Numbered from the stretch's first letter, positions 1 through 7,758 are shown. The stretch: DNA of 30,971 nt from an uncultured Sinobacteraceae bacterium (GCA_937902995.1 CALEKY010000066.1:1-30971); one strand, 5' to 3'. Numbers and translations are program-made. Notes: a model not told the origin generated them from the letters alone.

Positions 1-203
1 GCCAGCGCCGGCATCAGCAAGCGAAATTCGCCAACGCCGGTCTGTGTAGGCATGACCTCCACGATCGTGCCGGACTGCCAGCCTCCGTACGGCAGTACCG
101 CATCGAGCTCCGAACAACCGCTCGTATAAACGGCAGTCGGCACAGCGCCTTCCCGCCGGCACAATCGTGCAAGTTGCTCCAGTGTTTTGGCGCGGTCCAA
201 CAC
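1..203 (-). CDS. imuA: ImuA (SulA/RecA-like SOS mutagenesis protein), 5' end only
   Basis: Only the first 67 codons are present; the gene runs off the left edge. The frame reads LDRAKTLEQLARLCRREG, then an S-x-L-D-A-V-L-P-x-G-G-W segment and G-E-F-R-L-L-M-P-A-L. This matches the N-terminus of the ImuA/SulA-like family, where a LDxxLPGGGWP motif precedes the RecA-like core. The first in-frame start after the lexA stop is GTG at 203, with TTG at 200 as alternative; no clear Shine-Dalgarno is visible. It lies 12 bp downstream of lexA on the same strand, the usual lexA-imuA-imuB-dnaE2 order for translesion mutagenesis cassettes, so imuB and dnaE2 probably follow outside the window. Family assignment is fairly secure from motif and context; the start is uncertain. 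Confidence 0.75.
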   Translation of the reverse strand, partial: MLDRAKTLEQLARLCRREGAVPTAVYTSGCSELDAVLPYGGWQSGTIVEVMPTQTGVGEFRLLMPAL

Positions 204-215
204 GTTGCATCGTAT

Positions 216-881
216 TCAAAGCTTCTTCATCCCTGCTCGAACGATGCCCACAGCCAATCCCTCGATCGTGAACGCCTGCTTGCGCAAATCGATTTCGATG
301 GCCTGGTACGCAGCATTGGCCGGCTCAAGCCGCACGCGGTGACCTGCGCGTCGGTAGTATTTCACCGTGGCCTCATCGCCCAGACGCGCCACCACGATTT
401 GTCCGTTGCGCGCCTCGTTCGTGTGATGCACGGCGAGCAGATCGCCATCCAGAATGTCGGCGTCTTTCATGCTGTCGCCGCGCACTCTCAATAAGAAATG
501 CGCTCGCGGCCGAAACAGCGTGGGATCGATCTTGATTCGATCTTCGATGTTGCCGCTCGCCAGAATCGGCGAGCCTGCAGCGATGCGGCCGAGCAAGGGC
601 AAGCCCGCTTCTTCATCAGGATTTTTGAGCGCAGACATGGAAGCCGCCGCCGAAGCTTCCAGTCGCAATCGAATACCTCGGGACATCTCGGGCACGAGCT
701 CGATCGCGCCTTTACTTTGCAAGGCGCGCAGGTGCTGCTCGATTCCTTGTCGGCTTTTCAATTTCAGCCCCAGCGCGATCTCGCCGCGGGTCGGCGGTAC
801 GCCGCGTTCCGTCATGAAGCGCTGAATAAATTCGAGCACTTCCAATTGCTTAGGACTGAGATGGGGCTTGGGGGCGGTCAC
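216..881 (-). CDS. lexA: LexA repressor (SOS regulator, S24 autoprotease)
   Basis: This is a 221-residue LexA, close to the usual 200-240. Residues 1-70 form the winged-helix DNA-binding domain (LSPKQLEVLEFI start). The autocleavage bond is A102-G103 in RIAAGSP, the catalytic serine is S137 in RGDSM and the catalytic lysine is K174 in ATVKYY, so cleavage chemistry is intact. The recognition-helix region (SRQGIEQHLRAL) differs from E. coli LexA, which fits the unusual operator just upstream. The start is GTG at 881; no better start lies nearby and the Shine-Dalgarno is weak. A sigma-70-type promoter and a palindrome over its start site imply autorepression. Linkage to imuA suggests a LexA2-type paralogue devoted to the mutagenesis cassette, but whether the genome has a second lexA cannot be seen. 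Confidence 0.95.
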   Translation of the reverse strand: MTAPKPHLSPKQLEVLEFIQRFMTERGVPPTRGEIALGLKLKSRQGIEQHLRALQSKGAIELVPEMSRGIRLRLEASAAASMSALKNPDEEAGLPLLGRIAAGSPILASGNIEDRIKIDPTLFRPRAHFLLRVRGDSMKDADILDGDLLAVHHTNEARNGQIVVARLGDEATVKYYRRAGHRVRLEPANAAYQAIEIDLRKQAFTIEGLAVGIVRAGMKKL

Positions 882-887
882 GGCAGG

Positions 888-909
888 ATACCAGACGACT
901 GTCTGGTAT
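888..909. promoter_or_regulatory. Candidate LexA operator: perfect 9-4-9 palindrome
   Basis: ATACCAGAC-N4-GTCTGGTAT is a perfect inverted repeat ending 7 bp before the lexA GTG and covering the predicted transcription start. An overlapping shorter dyad, GACTG-N9-CAGTC (897-915), runs from the palindrome into the -10 region. Neither is the E. coli box (CTGT-N8-ACAG), but lexA genes of imuA cassettes often have divergent operators. That LexA binds here is inferred from position and symmetry. Confidence 0.65.
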
Positions 910-911
910 TC

Positions 912-940
912 AGTCTAGGAGCCTTGCCGCCGAGAGGCAA
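912..940 (-). promoter_or_regulatory. Sigma-70-like promoter of lexA-imuA
   Basis: On the minus strand TTGCCT (-35, 940-935) is followed after exactly 17 bp by TAGACT (-10, 917-912). Each hexamer matches four of six consensus positions. The predicted start, near 905, falls inside the palindromic operator. Part of the spacer also forms a short hairpin (923-941, CTTGCC/GGCAAG). Confidence 0.5.
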
Positions 941-981
941 GATCAGAGGCGTGGAGGCGAGATCAAGGGCGTGCGGTGCCG

Positions 982-2025
982 TCAAAACGCAGTCGGACTG
1001 GCCGTGGCAGGGCTCAGCGCACTCGACGACACGATGCTCAGCCTCGCCTTCTGCTCCGAATCCTGTCGGGCATAGGCATTCAGCTTGTTGTACAGAGTTT
1101 TCAAGCTGCAGCCCAACATGCTCGCGGCTCGGCGCTTGTCGCCCTGACAGAACTCGAGCGTGCTCTCGATGAGCCGACGTTCGGCTTCCTCGAGTTTGGA
1201 GCCGAGCGGAATGTGCAGGCCTGGACCCACCGGAGTTTCGGGATCACGTCCGAACGGCTGGATCGTCGTCGGCAAAGTACCGTCCAGCACTTCATCGGCC
1301 AAGATGAAGCTGCGCTCGATCGTGTTCTTCAGTTCGCGGACGTTGCCGCTCCAGCGCGACTTGCACAGAGCATCGACGAAGCCCGGTGCGAACCGCTTGT
1401 TCGTACCCGCCGCCTTGTTCAGGCAGTCCAAGAAGTGCTCGGCGAGCAGCGGTACGTCCGAGATGCGTTCTCGCAGCGGCGGCACGTGCAACGGAAACAC
1501 CGCAAGCCGATACATTAGGTCTTCGCGCAGTTGCTTGTTCGCGGCCGCCTCGGCGATGTTGCGATTCGTGGCAGCGACGATGCGGACGTCGGTCTTGATC
1601 TCATGTGTGCCGCCGACACGATAGAAGCGACCGGTTTCGAGCACGCGCAGCAAGCGCGTTTGCATCTCGAGGGGCATCTCGGTCACCTCGTCCAACAATA
1701 GCGTACCGCCCGTCGCCCGCTCGAACACGCCAGCATGCGAGCGCGACGCGCCCGTGAAGCTGCCTTTCTCGTAACCGAACAACTCGGCCTCGATCAGCGA
1801 TGCTGGAATGGAGCCGCAATTGATCGCTACGAACGGTCCTTGCGCACGACGGCTCAGCAAATGAAGGCATTCGGTGACGAGTTCTTTCCCTACACCGCTC
1901 TCGCCCATGATCATTACGGTTGCTTCCGTCGGAGCGACTCGCTTGATGAGCGTGAACAACTGACGCATCGCCGGCGAAGCGCCCAGCAGGTTGCCAAGAC
2001 CTCTTTCGTGTTCTTCGATCGTCAC
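982..2025 (-). CDS. Sigma-54-dependent transcriptional activator without receiver domain (AAA+ plus Fis HTH)
   Basis: This bacterial enhancer-binding protein uses ATP to remodel sigma-54 RNA polymerase. From GTG at 2025 it has 347 residues. That start has GGGGAG five bases upstream (2036-2031); a GTG at 2055 would add ten residues but lacks such a site. The AAA+ domain begins within about 15 residues, with Walker A GESGVGKE (41-48), a sigma-54 contact loop reading GSFTGA rather than GAFTGA (88-93) and Walker B GGTLLLDE (106-113). A Fis-type helix-turn-helix (AASMLGCSLKTLYNKL) lies near 300-316, followed by a Ser/Ala-rich tail. No N-terminal receiver, GAF or PAS domain exists, so activity must be set by a partner, by expression level, or be constitutive. 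It is divergent from the EPS operon that starts with a sigma-54 promoter at 2276, and is the obvious candidate regulator of the whole locus. Confidence 0.93.
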   Translation of the reverse strand: MTIEEHERGLGNLLGASPAMRQLFTLIKRVAPTEATVMIMGESGVGKELVTECLHLLSRRAQGPFVAINCGSIPASLIEAELFGYEKGSFTGASRSHAGVFERATGGTLLLDEVTEMPLEMQTRLLRVLETGRFYRVGGTHEIKTDVRIVAATNRNIAEAAANKQLREDLMYRLAVFPLHVPPLRERISDVPLLAEHFLDCLNKAAGTNKRFAPGFVDALCKSRWSGNVRELKNTIERSFILADEVLDGTLPTTIQPFGRDPETPVGPGLHIPLGSKLEEAERRLIESTLEFCQGDKRRAASMLGCSLKTLYNKLNAYARQDSEQKARLSIVSSSALSPATASPTAF

Positions 2026-2093
2026 GTGAGCTCCCCGAAAAGATGTGCGCGACACGAGGTGAGCTGAAAATAGTTCAACGGCATGAATGGTTC

Positions 2094-2109
2094 CGTTGTA
2101 AGAACGCCG
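2094..2109 (+). promoter_or_regulatory. Candidate upstream activator site, word A copy 1
   Basis: CGTTGTAAGAACGCCG matches 15 of 16 bases with the reverse complement of 8829-8844, in the control region of another EPS operon. Its core CGTT-N5-AACG is a dyad. It lies about 170-180 bp upstream of the sigma-54 promoter at 2276. A binding role is inferred from recurrence and position. Confidence 0.45.
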
Positions 2110-2152
2110 TTTGCACGTTGATCGAAGATTGAAAACTTTACTGATGTAGCGT

Positions 2153-2164
2153 GTAGTCGACTAC
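2153..2164. promoter_or_regulatory. Perfect 12-bp palindrome GTAGTCGACTAC, possible activator site
   Basis: GTAGTCGACTAC equals its own reverse complement and is set in a run of GTAG/CTAC words (2145-2173). It is centred about 120 bp upstream of the sigma-54 promoter, a typical distance for an enhancer-binding-protein site. No second perfect copy was seen in the window. Confidence 0.4.
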
Positions 2165-2275
2165 GCATGTAGGCGTACTTCGCTATGAAGAACTTTCCGT
2201 GCTCTTTGCGCGGCGCGATTCGTCAGCGACGCCTTCTCGAGCAGTGCACCATGCGTCCTCTTGCACGAAAAGTCG

Positions 2276-2290
2276 TGGCATAGAACTTGC
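2276..2290 (+). promoter_or_regulatory. Sigma-54 (-24/-12) promoter of the first EPS operon
   Basis: TGGCATAGAACTTGC has GG (2277-2278) and GC (2289-2290) separated by exactly 10 bp and matches TGGCAC-N5-TTGC except at one base. Transcription would start near 2302, which rules out the TTG at 2287 as start codon of the next gene and supports ATG 2341. Confidence 0.85.
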
Positions 2291-2340
2291 CCGTTTTCAC
2301 TCCGAAGTTCGTCTTCTTTCGAGCGAACGATGGAGTGCTC

Positions 2341-3759
2341 ATGTCCCTTCGATTAGACGCTCTCAGAATCAACAATCGCTACGCTCGCGGCTGGGACGAT
2401 GCGGATCCGGACCGCGCGATCGTCCCGGTGGCAACTCAACGTTCGATCAGTGTCTTCGGTCTAGGCTACGTCGGAGCCGTGTCGCTAGCGTGTCTGGGTC
2501 GCGACGGTCATCAAGTCGTCGGCGTGGATATCGACCCGACCAAGCTCGATCTCGTTCGCTCCGGTCGTTCGCCGATCATCGAAGAAGGCATGCAGGATCT
2601 CATGCAGGCCGTCGTCAACGGCGGCAGCGTGTCGGTCACCGACTCCTTGCGTACAGCGATCCTGTCCACCGATATCTCGTTCATTTGTGTCGGTACGCCG
2701 CCCCGGCCGAACGGCAATCAGGATCTGAGCGCGCTCATTCGCGTGGCACAGGAGATCGGCACTGTTCTTCCCGAAAAGTCGACACGGCATCTGATCGTCA
2801 TTCGTTCGACGGTCAAGCCGGGAACGGTCGAGGGGATCGTCAAGCCGACGATCGAGTCGTACTCAGGGTTGAAGGCGGGCGTCGATTTCAGTCTGTGTTT
2901 TCAACCGGAATTCTTACGCGAAGGCACGTCCATCAAGGACTACGACAATCCTCCGTTCACGATCATAGGCACCGACGACGATGACGACTATGCATTGGAG
3001 GAACTGCGCGTCATATTCGGACACCTGCCTTGCGAGATGATCCGCACCTCGATCCGCACCGCTGAGATGCTGAAGTACGCCTGCAACGCGTTCCATGCCG
3101 TCAAGGTTACGTTCGCGAACGAAGTCGGGCGCGTGTGTCAGGCCGCCGGCGTCGATCCTCACGAAGTCATGAAGCTGCTATGCATGGACCGCCAACTCAA
3201 CATCTCGCCGGCCTACTTGCGTCCGGGATTCGCGTTCGGGGGTTCGTGCCTGCCGAAAGACCTGAAGGCCTTGCTTTATCTGGCGAAATCGAACGACGTC
3301 GAGTTGCCGATGCTTGCGAACGTCATGACCAGCAACCGCATGCACATCGATCATGCGATTGCCCAGGTGCTGGAAACCGGAAAGCGCAGCATCGGCGTCA
3401 TCGGGCTGAGTTTCAAAGCAGGCACCGACGATCTGCGCGAGAGCCCTATGGTGGCGCTCGTCGAATGTTTCATCGGCAAGGGGCTCGACGTGTGGATTTA
3501 CGACCCTGCCGTGAACGTGGCGCGGCTCGTCGGTGCGAACCGCCGCTTCATCGAAGAGAGTATTCCGCACATTTCTTCGCTGATCACGATGGATGTAGAA
3601 CGGCTCGTGGCGCGCTCGGACGTTCTGGTCGTGGCCATGAAATCGCCGGAAGTGCTGGAGGCGCTCGAGAAGGCGCGACCCGAACAGATCGTGCTCGATC
3701 TGGCGCAGCTCCCCGAGCGGCGCGCCGGCGAGGCGATCTATCGCGGAGTGTGCTGGTGA
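2341..3759 (+). CDS. Nucleotide-sugar dehydrogenase, GDP-mannose 6-dehydrogenase (AlgD)-like
   Basis: This enzyme of the UDP-glucose/GDP-mannose dehydrogenase family oxidises a nucleotide hexose to its uronic acid with two NAD+. The protein has 472 residues from ATG 2341, with GGAG five bases upstream. It shows a Rossmann motif FGLGYVG (39-45), the catalytic cysteine in FGGSCLPKD (about C303) and a C-terminal GLSFKAGTDDLRESP segment. The Cys region (LNISPAYLRPGFAFGGSC), the late IGKGLDVWIYDP and IPHISSL pieces read most like GDP-mannose dehydrogenases, so GDP-mannuronate is a likely product, though UDP-glucuronate cannot be excluded. About 35 extra residues precede the Rossmann fold. It is first in an operon driven by the sigma-54 promoter at 2276, and its TGA overlaps the GTG of the next gene. 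Confidence 0.93.
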   Translation: MSLRLDALRINNRYARGWDDADPDRAIVPVATQRSISVFGLGYVGAVSLACLGRDGHQVVGVDIDPTKLDLVRSGRSPIIEEGMQDLMQAVVNGGSVSVTDSLRTAILSTDISFICVGTPPRPNGNQDLSALIRVAQEIGTVLPEKSTRHLIVIRSTVKPGTVEGIVKPTIESYSGLKAGVDFSLCFQPEFLREGTSIKDYDNPPFTIIGTDDDDDYALEELRVIFGHLPCEMIRTSIRTAEMLKYACNAFHAVKVTFANEVGRVCQAAGVDPHEVMKLLCMDRQLNISPAYLRPGFAFGGSCLPKDLKALLYLAKSNDVELPMLANVMTSNRMHIDHAIAQVLETGKRSIGVIGLSFKAGTDDLRESPMVALVECFIGKGLDVWIYDPAVNVARLVGANRRFIEESIPHISSLITMDVERLVARSDVLVVAMKSPEVLEALEKARPEQIVLDLAQLPERRAGEAIYRGVCW

Positions 3760-5045
3760 TTCCAACCCCGTCGGCTGAAGGCGGGTCAACCCTGAACGAC
3801 GCCGTCGCCGCGCTTCCGGGCGGCAAAACTCGTGCACGCAACCGCGTTCTCATCATCGTGGAGAATTTGCCGTGTCCGTTCGACAGGCGCGTCTGGCAGG
3901 AAGCGCGTGCGCTGCGTGCCGCCGGCTATACCGTGTCCATCATTTGTCCGAAGGGATCCGGCTACATGCGCAGCTTCGAAGAGCTCGAGGGCATTCGAAT
4001 CTATCGCCATCCGCAGCCTTTCGAGGCGAGCACCGCCCTCGGCTATCTCGCCGAGTATACGTGGGCCTTGCTTGCGGAATTCGTGCTCTCGGTCCGTGTC
4101 GCGCTGTTCGGTCGCGGCTTCGATGTGATCCATGCGTGCAATCCGCCCGACACGATCTTTCTCATCGGCGCGTTCTACAAACTGTTCGGTAAGAAGTTCA
4201 TTTTCGACCATCACGACATCAATCCGGAGCTGTATCTCGCGAAATTCAATCGCCGCGACATGTTCTACAAAGCACTGCTCTTGCTCGAGCGACTGACTTT
4301 CAAGACGGCCGACGTGTGTATCGCGACCAACGAATCGTACAAGCGCATTGCCATCGAGCGTGGTGGGGTGCCGGATTCGCGCGTCTTCGTCGTTCGAAGC
4401 GGACCGGATCTGTCGCGCATGAAGATTCTGCCTGCTGTGCCGGAGCTCAAACGAGGCCGAAGATTCCTGGTGGGCTACGTCGGCGTCATGGGTCGGCAGG
4501 AAGGTATCGATGGCCTTCTCGTTGCGATTCATCACATCGTGCACGAAGTGGGTCGCCGCGACATTCATTTCGGCCTGGTGGGTGGAGGCACGGCGCTAGC
4601 GGAAGCTAAAGAGCGTGCACGAGCTTTGAACGTCGAGGACTACGTGACGTTCACCGGACGAGTGCCCGACGATGAAATGCTGTCGATGCTCAATACCGCG
4701 GACGTGTGCGTGAATCCGGACATTGCGAACGAGATGAACGACAAATCGACGATGAACAAGATCATGGAGTACATGGCGCTCGGCAAACCGATCGTGCAAT
4801 ACGACCTGACGGAAGGGCGCGTGTCCGCACAGGACGCTTCGCTGTACGCAAGGCGCAACGATCCGATCGATCTTGCGCGAAAACTGCTGACGCTCATCGA
4901 CGACGAGCCTCTGCGCCGGCGGATGGGAGAAATCGGTCGCGAGCGGGTCCGTACGCGGCTCGCGTGGGAGCACGAAGTGCCGAACTTGCTCGCCGCCTAC
5001 GAGGCCGTGCAGCCGGTCGTCGCTGAAAAACTTGCCAGACGCTGA
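3756..5045 (+). CDS. Glycosyltransferase family 4 (GT-B)
   Basis: This cytoplasmic GT4 enzyme probably adds a sugar to the lipid-linked EPS repeat. Its GTG start overlaps the previous stop as GTGA, with GGAG seven bases upstream, giving 429 residues and translational coupling. About 25 variable residues precede the first Rossmann strand (RVLIIVENLPCPFDRRVWQEA). The acceptor-side half contains IHACNPPD and a FDHHDINPELY segment seen in a GT4 group of EPS clusters. The C-terminal donor half has VGYVGVMGRQEGIDGLL, then VNPD and KIMEYMALGKPIV, where the family's donor-binding glutamate lies. No membrane segment is certain. Substrate is not predictable from sequence alone. Confidence 0.92.
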   Translation: MIPTPSAEGGSTLNDAVAALPGGKTRARNRVLIIVENLPCPFDRRVWQEARALRAAGYTVSIICPKGSGYMRSFEELEGIRIYRHPQPFEASTALGYLAEYTWALLAEFVLSVRVALFGRGFDVIHACNPPDTIFLIGAFYKLFGKKFIFDHHDINPELYLAKFNRRDMFYKALLLLERLTFKTADVCIATNESYKRIAIERGGVPDSRVFVVRSGPDLSRMKILPAVPELKRGRRFLVGYVGVMGRQEGIDGLLVAIHHIVHEVGRRDIHFGLVGGGTALAEAKERARALNVEDYVTFTGRVPDDEMLSMLNTADVCVNPDIANEMNDKSTMNKIMEYMALGKPIVQYDLTEGRVSAQDASLYARRNDPIDLARKLLTLIDDEPLRRRMGEIGRERVRTRLAWEHEVPNLLAAYEAVQPVVAEKLARR

Positions 5046-5099
5046 AAGAAATTCCATCGAGCGTGCGGCAACATGCCTGTTGACGTCTCGATCCGGAGA

Positions 5100-5115
5100 C
5101 GGCCCGAAACTTGCT
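5100..5115 (+). promoter_or_regulatory. Possible internal sigma-54 promoter
   Basis: CGGCCCGAAACTTGCT has the GG-N10-GC spacing (5101-5102, 5113-5114) and a perfect TTGC, but the -24 half reads CGGCCC rather than TGGCAC. It lies in the 129-bp gap before the HAD/P-loop gene, with a predicted start near 5126. Chance occurrence in GC-rich DNA is possible. Confidence 0.35.
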
Positions 5116-5174
5116 GAAGATGCCGTGTGAAGTAACGAGGCATTCAGGTCCGATGGCCGGGTCAACCGTTCTCG

Positions 5175-6665
5175 ATGCGATCCTTGAGCGAGGTACGCGC
5201 CGTGCGTTACGCCGTGCTCGCCGCAGGGTTTGACGGCACGCTGGTGCGCGATGGTCGTTGCGACGATCATTGCGTGGCCGCATTGCGAGCGCTTGCGGCC
5301 TCCGGTCGTAAGCTGATCCTGACGACATCGCGTCAGCTGCGCGAGATCCTCGACATCTTTCCGCAGGCCCGTCTGTTCGATTATCTGGTGGCGGAGAACG
5401 GCGCAGTCGTACATCGGCCATCTGCGCGCGAGTCGGCGATTCTTGCGCCGGCTCCTTCCGAAGTGCTGATCCACGAGTTGAGGCGCCGTGCTGTGGAGCC
5501 TCTTACCGTCGGCAGCGTCGCGATCAACACGGACGATCGGCACCGTGCATCGCTCGCTCAAGCCATCGACCGGTTGCACTTGGATTGCTACGTTCTCGAC
5601 AACGGCGGGTCGATTGCCGTCCTGCCCATCGGCGTGAGCAAGGCGAGCGGCGTTCAATACGTGCTCGACGATCTCGGCTTGTCTGCACGAAATCTGGTCG
5701 CGGTGGGAGATGCCGAGAACGACATCGCCTTGTTCGAGCTGGCCGAGCACGCCGTCGCGGTGGCGAACGCTTCTGCCTCGCTCAAGAGCGCGGCGGACCG
5801 CGTAACGCGAGCCGGTTACGCCGAAGGTGTTCTAGAGGTGGCTCGCGAGTTGCTCGATGCGGACCTCGTCGGCGCGCAGACGCGTCGACGCATCGTCATC
5901 GGCACGGGCGAAGGACAGCAGCAAGTTTGGTTGCCGTCGCTGCCTTGCTCCATCCTGCTGGCTGGGCCGCCGGCAAGCGGCAAAGCGGCGCTTTGCAACA
6001 CGATCGTGAGCCAATTGCTCGCGTATCAGTATCAATGCTGCATCGTCGGCTGTTATTCGATGCGCGAAGAACGCGAGCATTTCGCGGGCTTTGCGGTCTG
6101 CGGCGACGAGCAATCGCCCCCTCGCCATGCGGATTTCGTTGCCTGTCTCGAACGACCGACGCAAAGCGTGGTCGTCAACGTGGCGTCGTTGCACGGGTCC
6201 GCCCGGACTGCCTGCGTCGAACGCATCCTCGAGCACTGTGCGGCGATGCAATCCGGAGTCGGCAGACCGCATGCAATCGTGATCGACGAGGCGGAATCGC
6301 TGCTCGGCCCCGCGAGCATCGCGTGGTCCGCTGGGTTGAACGCAGCAAGCAGAATCTATCTCACCGCTCGGCCTGAACGCCTGCCACCGACACTGCTCGA
6401 GTCGGTGGAAGTCCTGTTCGCACTCGGCGAGCCAGCGAGCGCGCTCGCCTGTATACGCGAGCATGGAAATGCGCCTGGGCTCGGCACGGAGAAGGGGGCA
6501 GTTCCTACCGATCAGGCAGTGATGTGGATTCGCGATAGCGGAAAGGCGCCAGCTCGAATCGATCCGCTATCGACGGCGATGCGCATCATGCCGGAGCCGC
6601 AATCGCGCGCCGCGGCTCGCCCAAGGGTCGCGCATAGCGAGAACGGCGCAGCGGCCGTTCCGTAA
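5175..6665 (+). CDS. HAD-IIB-like domain lacking the nucleophile, fused to a P-loop ATPase-like domain
   Basis: The 496-residue protein joins two domains. Residues 10-230 resemble HAD-IIB (Cof/sucrose-phosphatase type) phosphatases: motif II LTTSR (49-53), motif III lysine K166 and motif IV GDAENDIALF (178-187). Motif I, normally DxDGT, reads GFDGT: the nucleophilic Asp is Gly18 (codon GGG), so classic phosphatase chemistry should be lost. Residues 255-440 form a P-loop domain with Walker A GPPASGKA (264-271) and Walker B IVIDEAE (368-374). The C-terminal 60 residues look disordered. ATG 5175 is used; GTG 5202, after GAGCGAGG, is a credible alternative that keeps both domains. It follows the GT4 gene by 129 bp and converges with the GT2 gene. 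Function is unknown; ATP-dependent sensing or scaffolding of sugar-phosphate metabolism is only a guess. Confidence 0.8.
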   Translation: MRSLSEVRAVRYAVLAAGFDGTLVRDGRCDDHCVAALRALAASGRKLILTTSRQLREILDIFPQARLFDYLVAENGAVVHRPSARESAILAPAPSEVLIHELRRRAVEPLTVGSVAINTDDRHRASLAQAIDRLHLDCYVLDNGGSIAVLPIGVSKASGVQYVLDDLGLSARNLVAVGDAENDIALFELAEHAVAVANASASLKSAADRVTRAGYAEGVLEVARELLDADLVGAQTRRRIVIGTGEGQQQVWLPSLPCSILLAGPPASGKAALCNTIVSQLLAYQYQCCIVGCYSMREEREHFAGFAVCGDEQSPPRHADFVACLERPTQSVVVNVASLHGSARTACVERILEHCAAMQSGVGRPHAIVIDEAESLLGPASIAWSAGLNAASRIYLTARPERLPPTLLESVEVLFALGEPASALACIREHGNAPGLGTEKGAVPTDQAVMWIRDSGKAPARIDPLSTAMRIMPEPQSRAAARPRVAHSENGAAAVP

Positions 6666-6688
6666 TTGCGATCGATTCCGGCACGCCT

Positions 6689-7735
6689 TTATGCGACTGC
6701 GTGAGGCGAAGCGGCGGGTAGTGCAGTATCTCTAGAAGCCGGTACGGCCGGCGCCGACTCGTTCGATGAGTCTTGTTGCGGTGTCTGGAACTCGATGATT
6801 TCCTCGACGCGATAGTCTTTCAGATCGCGGGCGTGCGTGAAGATGATGAGCTCGCCCAACAATCCGAGCGCGAAGATCTGCATGCCGAGCACGACGAGCA
6901 GGGTTGCGAGCAGCAGGGCAGGGCGATCGGCCAACGGTTCGTTGAAGATCAGCCGCTCGATGCACAGGTAGGCCAACGCCAGTACGCCGACGCCGAAAGT
7001 CGTCGCGCCGACCATGCCGAAGAAACGCAGCGGTCGTTTCGTGAAGCGCACCAAGAAAAAGGTGCTGAACAAGTCGAGCACGTAGCGCATGTACTCGCGC
7101 GGCCGATAGACGTGCGGGAAACGGTCCTGCGCCGATTGACGCACCGGGATCTCGACGACGCGAAAGCCCAGGCGCTCGGCGAGCACCGGCAGGAAGCGAT
7201 GCTGATCGCCGTACACTTCGAGATCTTCGAACACCTGACGCCGCACCGCGCGGGCTCCGCAGCCCAGGTCGTGGAACTGCGGTCCGATCAGCCAGCTGAC
7301 GAGCCGATGAAACGTAGCGCGCCGCAGGCGATCGAAAGGTCCGGCCGCTCGCGGGCTGCGCACCGCCACGGCGACATCGGCGGTATCGAGCGCTGCCACG
7401 AGTTTGGGAATGTCGGCGGGCTCGATTTGGTCGTAGGCAGGCAGCGTCAAGATCGCATCGCCGCTCGCTCGCTCCACACCCGCCATGAGCGCCGCAGCTC
7501 CGCCGAACGATCGCGCGAGCGCAATCACGGTGAATTGCTCGCCGCGAGCGAGGAGCTCTTCGAGTTGAGCCGCAAAGGTCGGACGAGGTCCGTCCAGCAC
7601 GAATACGATTTCCACAGGGACTGCCAGAGCCGCGAGCCCGGCTCGGTAGTCGCGGTAGAGCTTGCGCGCGTCGCCACATCGTCCCCCGACGGGAATGATG
7701 ATGCTGACTGATTTGGCTTCGAAGCTGGTCGGCAT
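6689..7735 (-). CDS. Degenerate GT2 glycosyltransferase-like protein with C-terminal membrane segments
   Basis: This 348-residue protein has the layout of dolichol-phosphate-mannose-synthase-like (GtrB/ArnC-type) enzymes: a GT-A domain followed by two hydrophobic helices (about 235-260 and 270-300). Conserved places are altered. The opening motif reads IIIPVGGRCGD instead of VVPxYNE, the first acidic motif is VLDG, and the DxD segment, MDGDLQNDP in its neighbour, reads LPAYDQIEP, so both DxD acids are replaced (P99, Y101). Metal-dependent sugar transfer as in canonical GT2 is therefore doubtful, unless this subfamily uses other residues. It starts 23 bp after the canonical GT2 gene, with GGAA before the ATG, so the two are co-transcribed and may act as a pair. 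A low-complexity Ala/Ser/Pro tail ends the protein. Confidence 0.85.
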   Translation of the reverse strand: MPTSFEAKSVSIIIPVGGRCGDARKLYRDYRAGLAALAVPVEIVFVLDGPRPTFAAQLEELLARGEQFTVIALARSFGGAAALMAGVERASGDAILTLPAYDQIEPADIPKLVAALDTADVAVAVRSPRAAGPFDRLRRATFHRLVSWLIGPQFHDLGCGARAVRRQVFEDLEVYGDQHRFLPVLAERLGFRVVEIPVRQSAQDRFPHVYRPREYMRYVLDLFSTFFLVRFTKRPLRFFGMVGATTFGVGVLALAYLCIERLIFNEPLADRPALLLATLLVVLGMQIFALGLLGELIIFTHARDLKDYRVEEIIEFQTPQQDSSNESAPAVPASRDTALPAASPHAVA

Positions 7736-7758
7736 TTGAGTTCCTGCGTATGCGAACG

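Larger units (their letters stand above)
2026..2340. promoter_or_regulatory. Divergent control region between the activator gene and the EPS dehydrogenase gene
   Basis: This 315-bp stretch holds no convincing gene. It contains the shared 16-bp word (2094-2109), an 11-bp word CTGATGTAGCG (2141-2151) that recurs with one mismatch at 23630-23640, a perfect 12-bp palindrome (2153-2164) and a sigma-54 promoter (2276-2290). Order and spacing resemble an activator-controlled sigma-54 promoter with upstream binding sites. No clear promoter for the minus-strand activator gene was found. Confidence 0.6.

Noticed and set aside
2287..2340. Upstream TTG start adding 18 residues to the AlgD-like protein
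   Set aside because: The TTG forms part of the -12 box of the sigma-54 promoter and would not be transcribed; ATG 2341 has a good GGAG.
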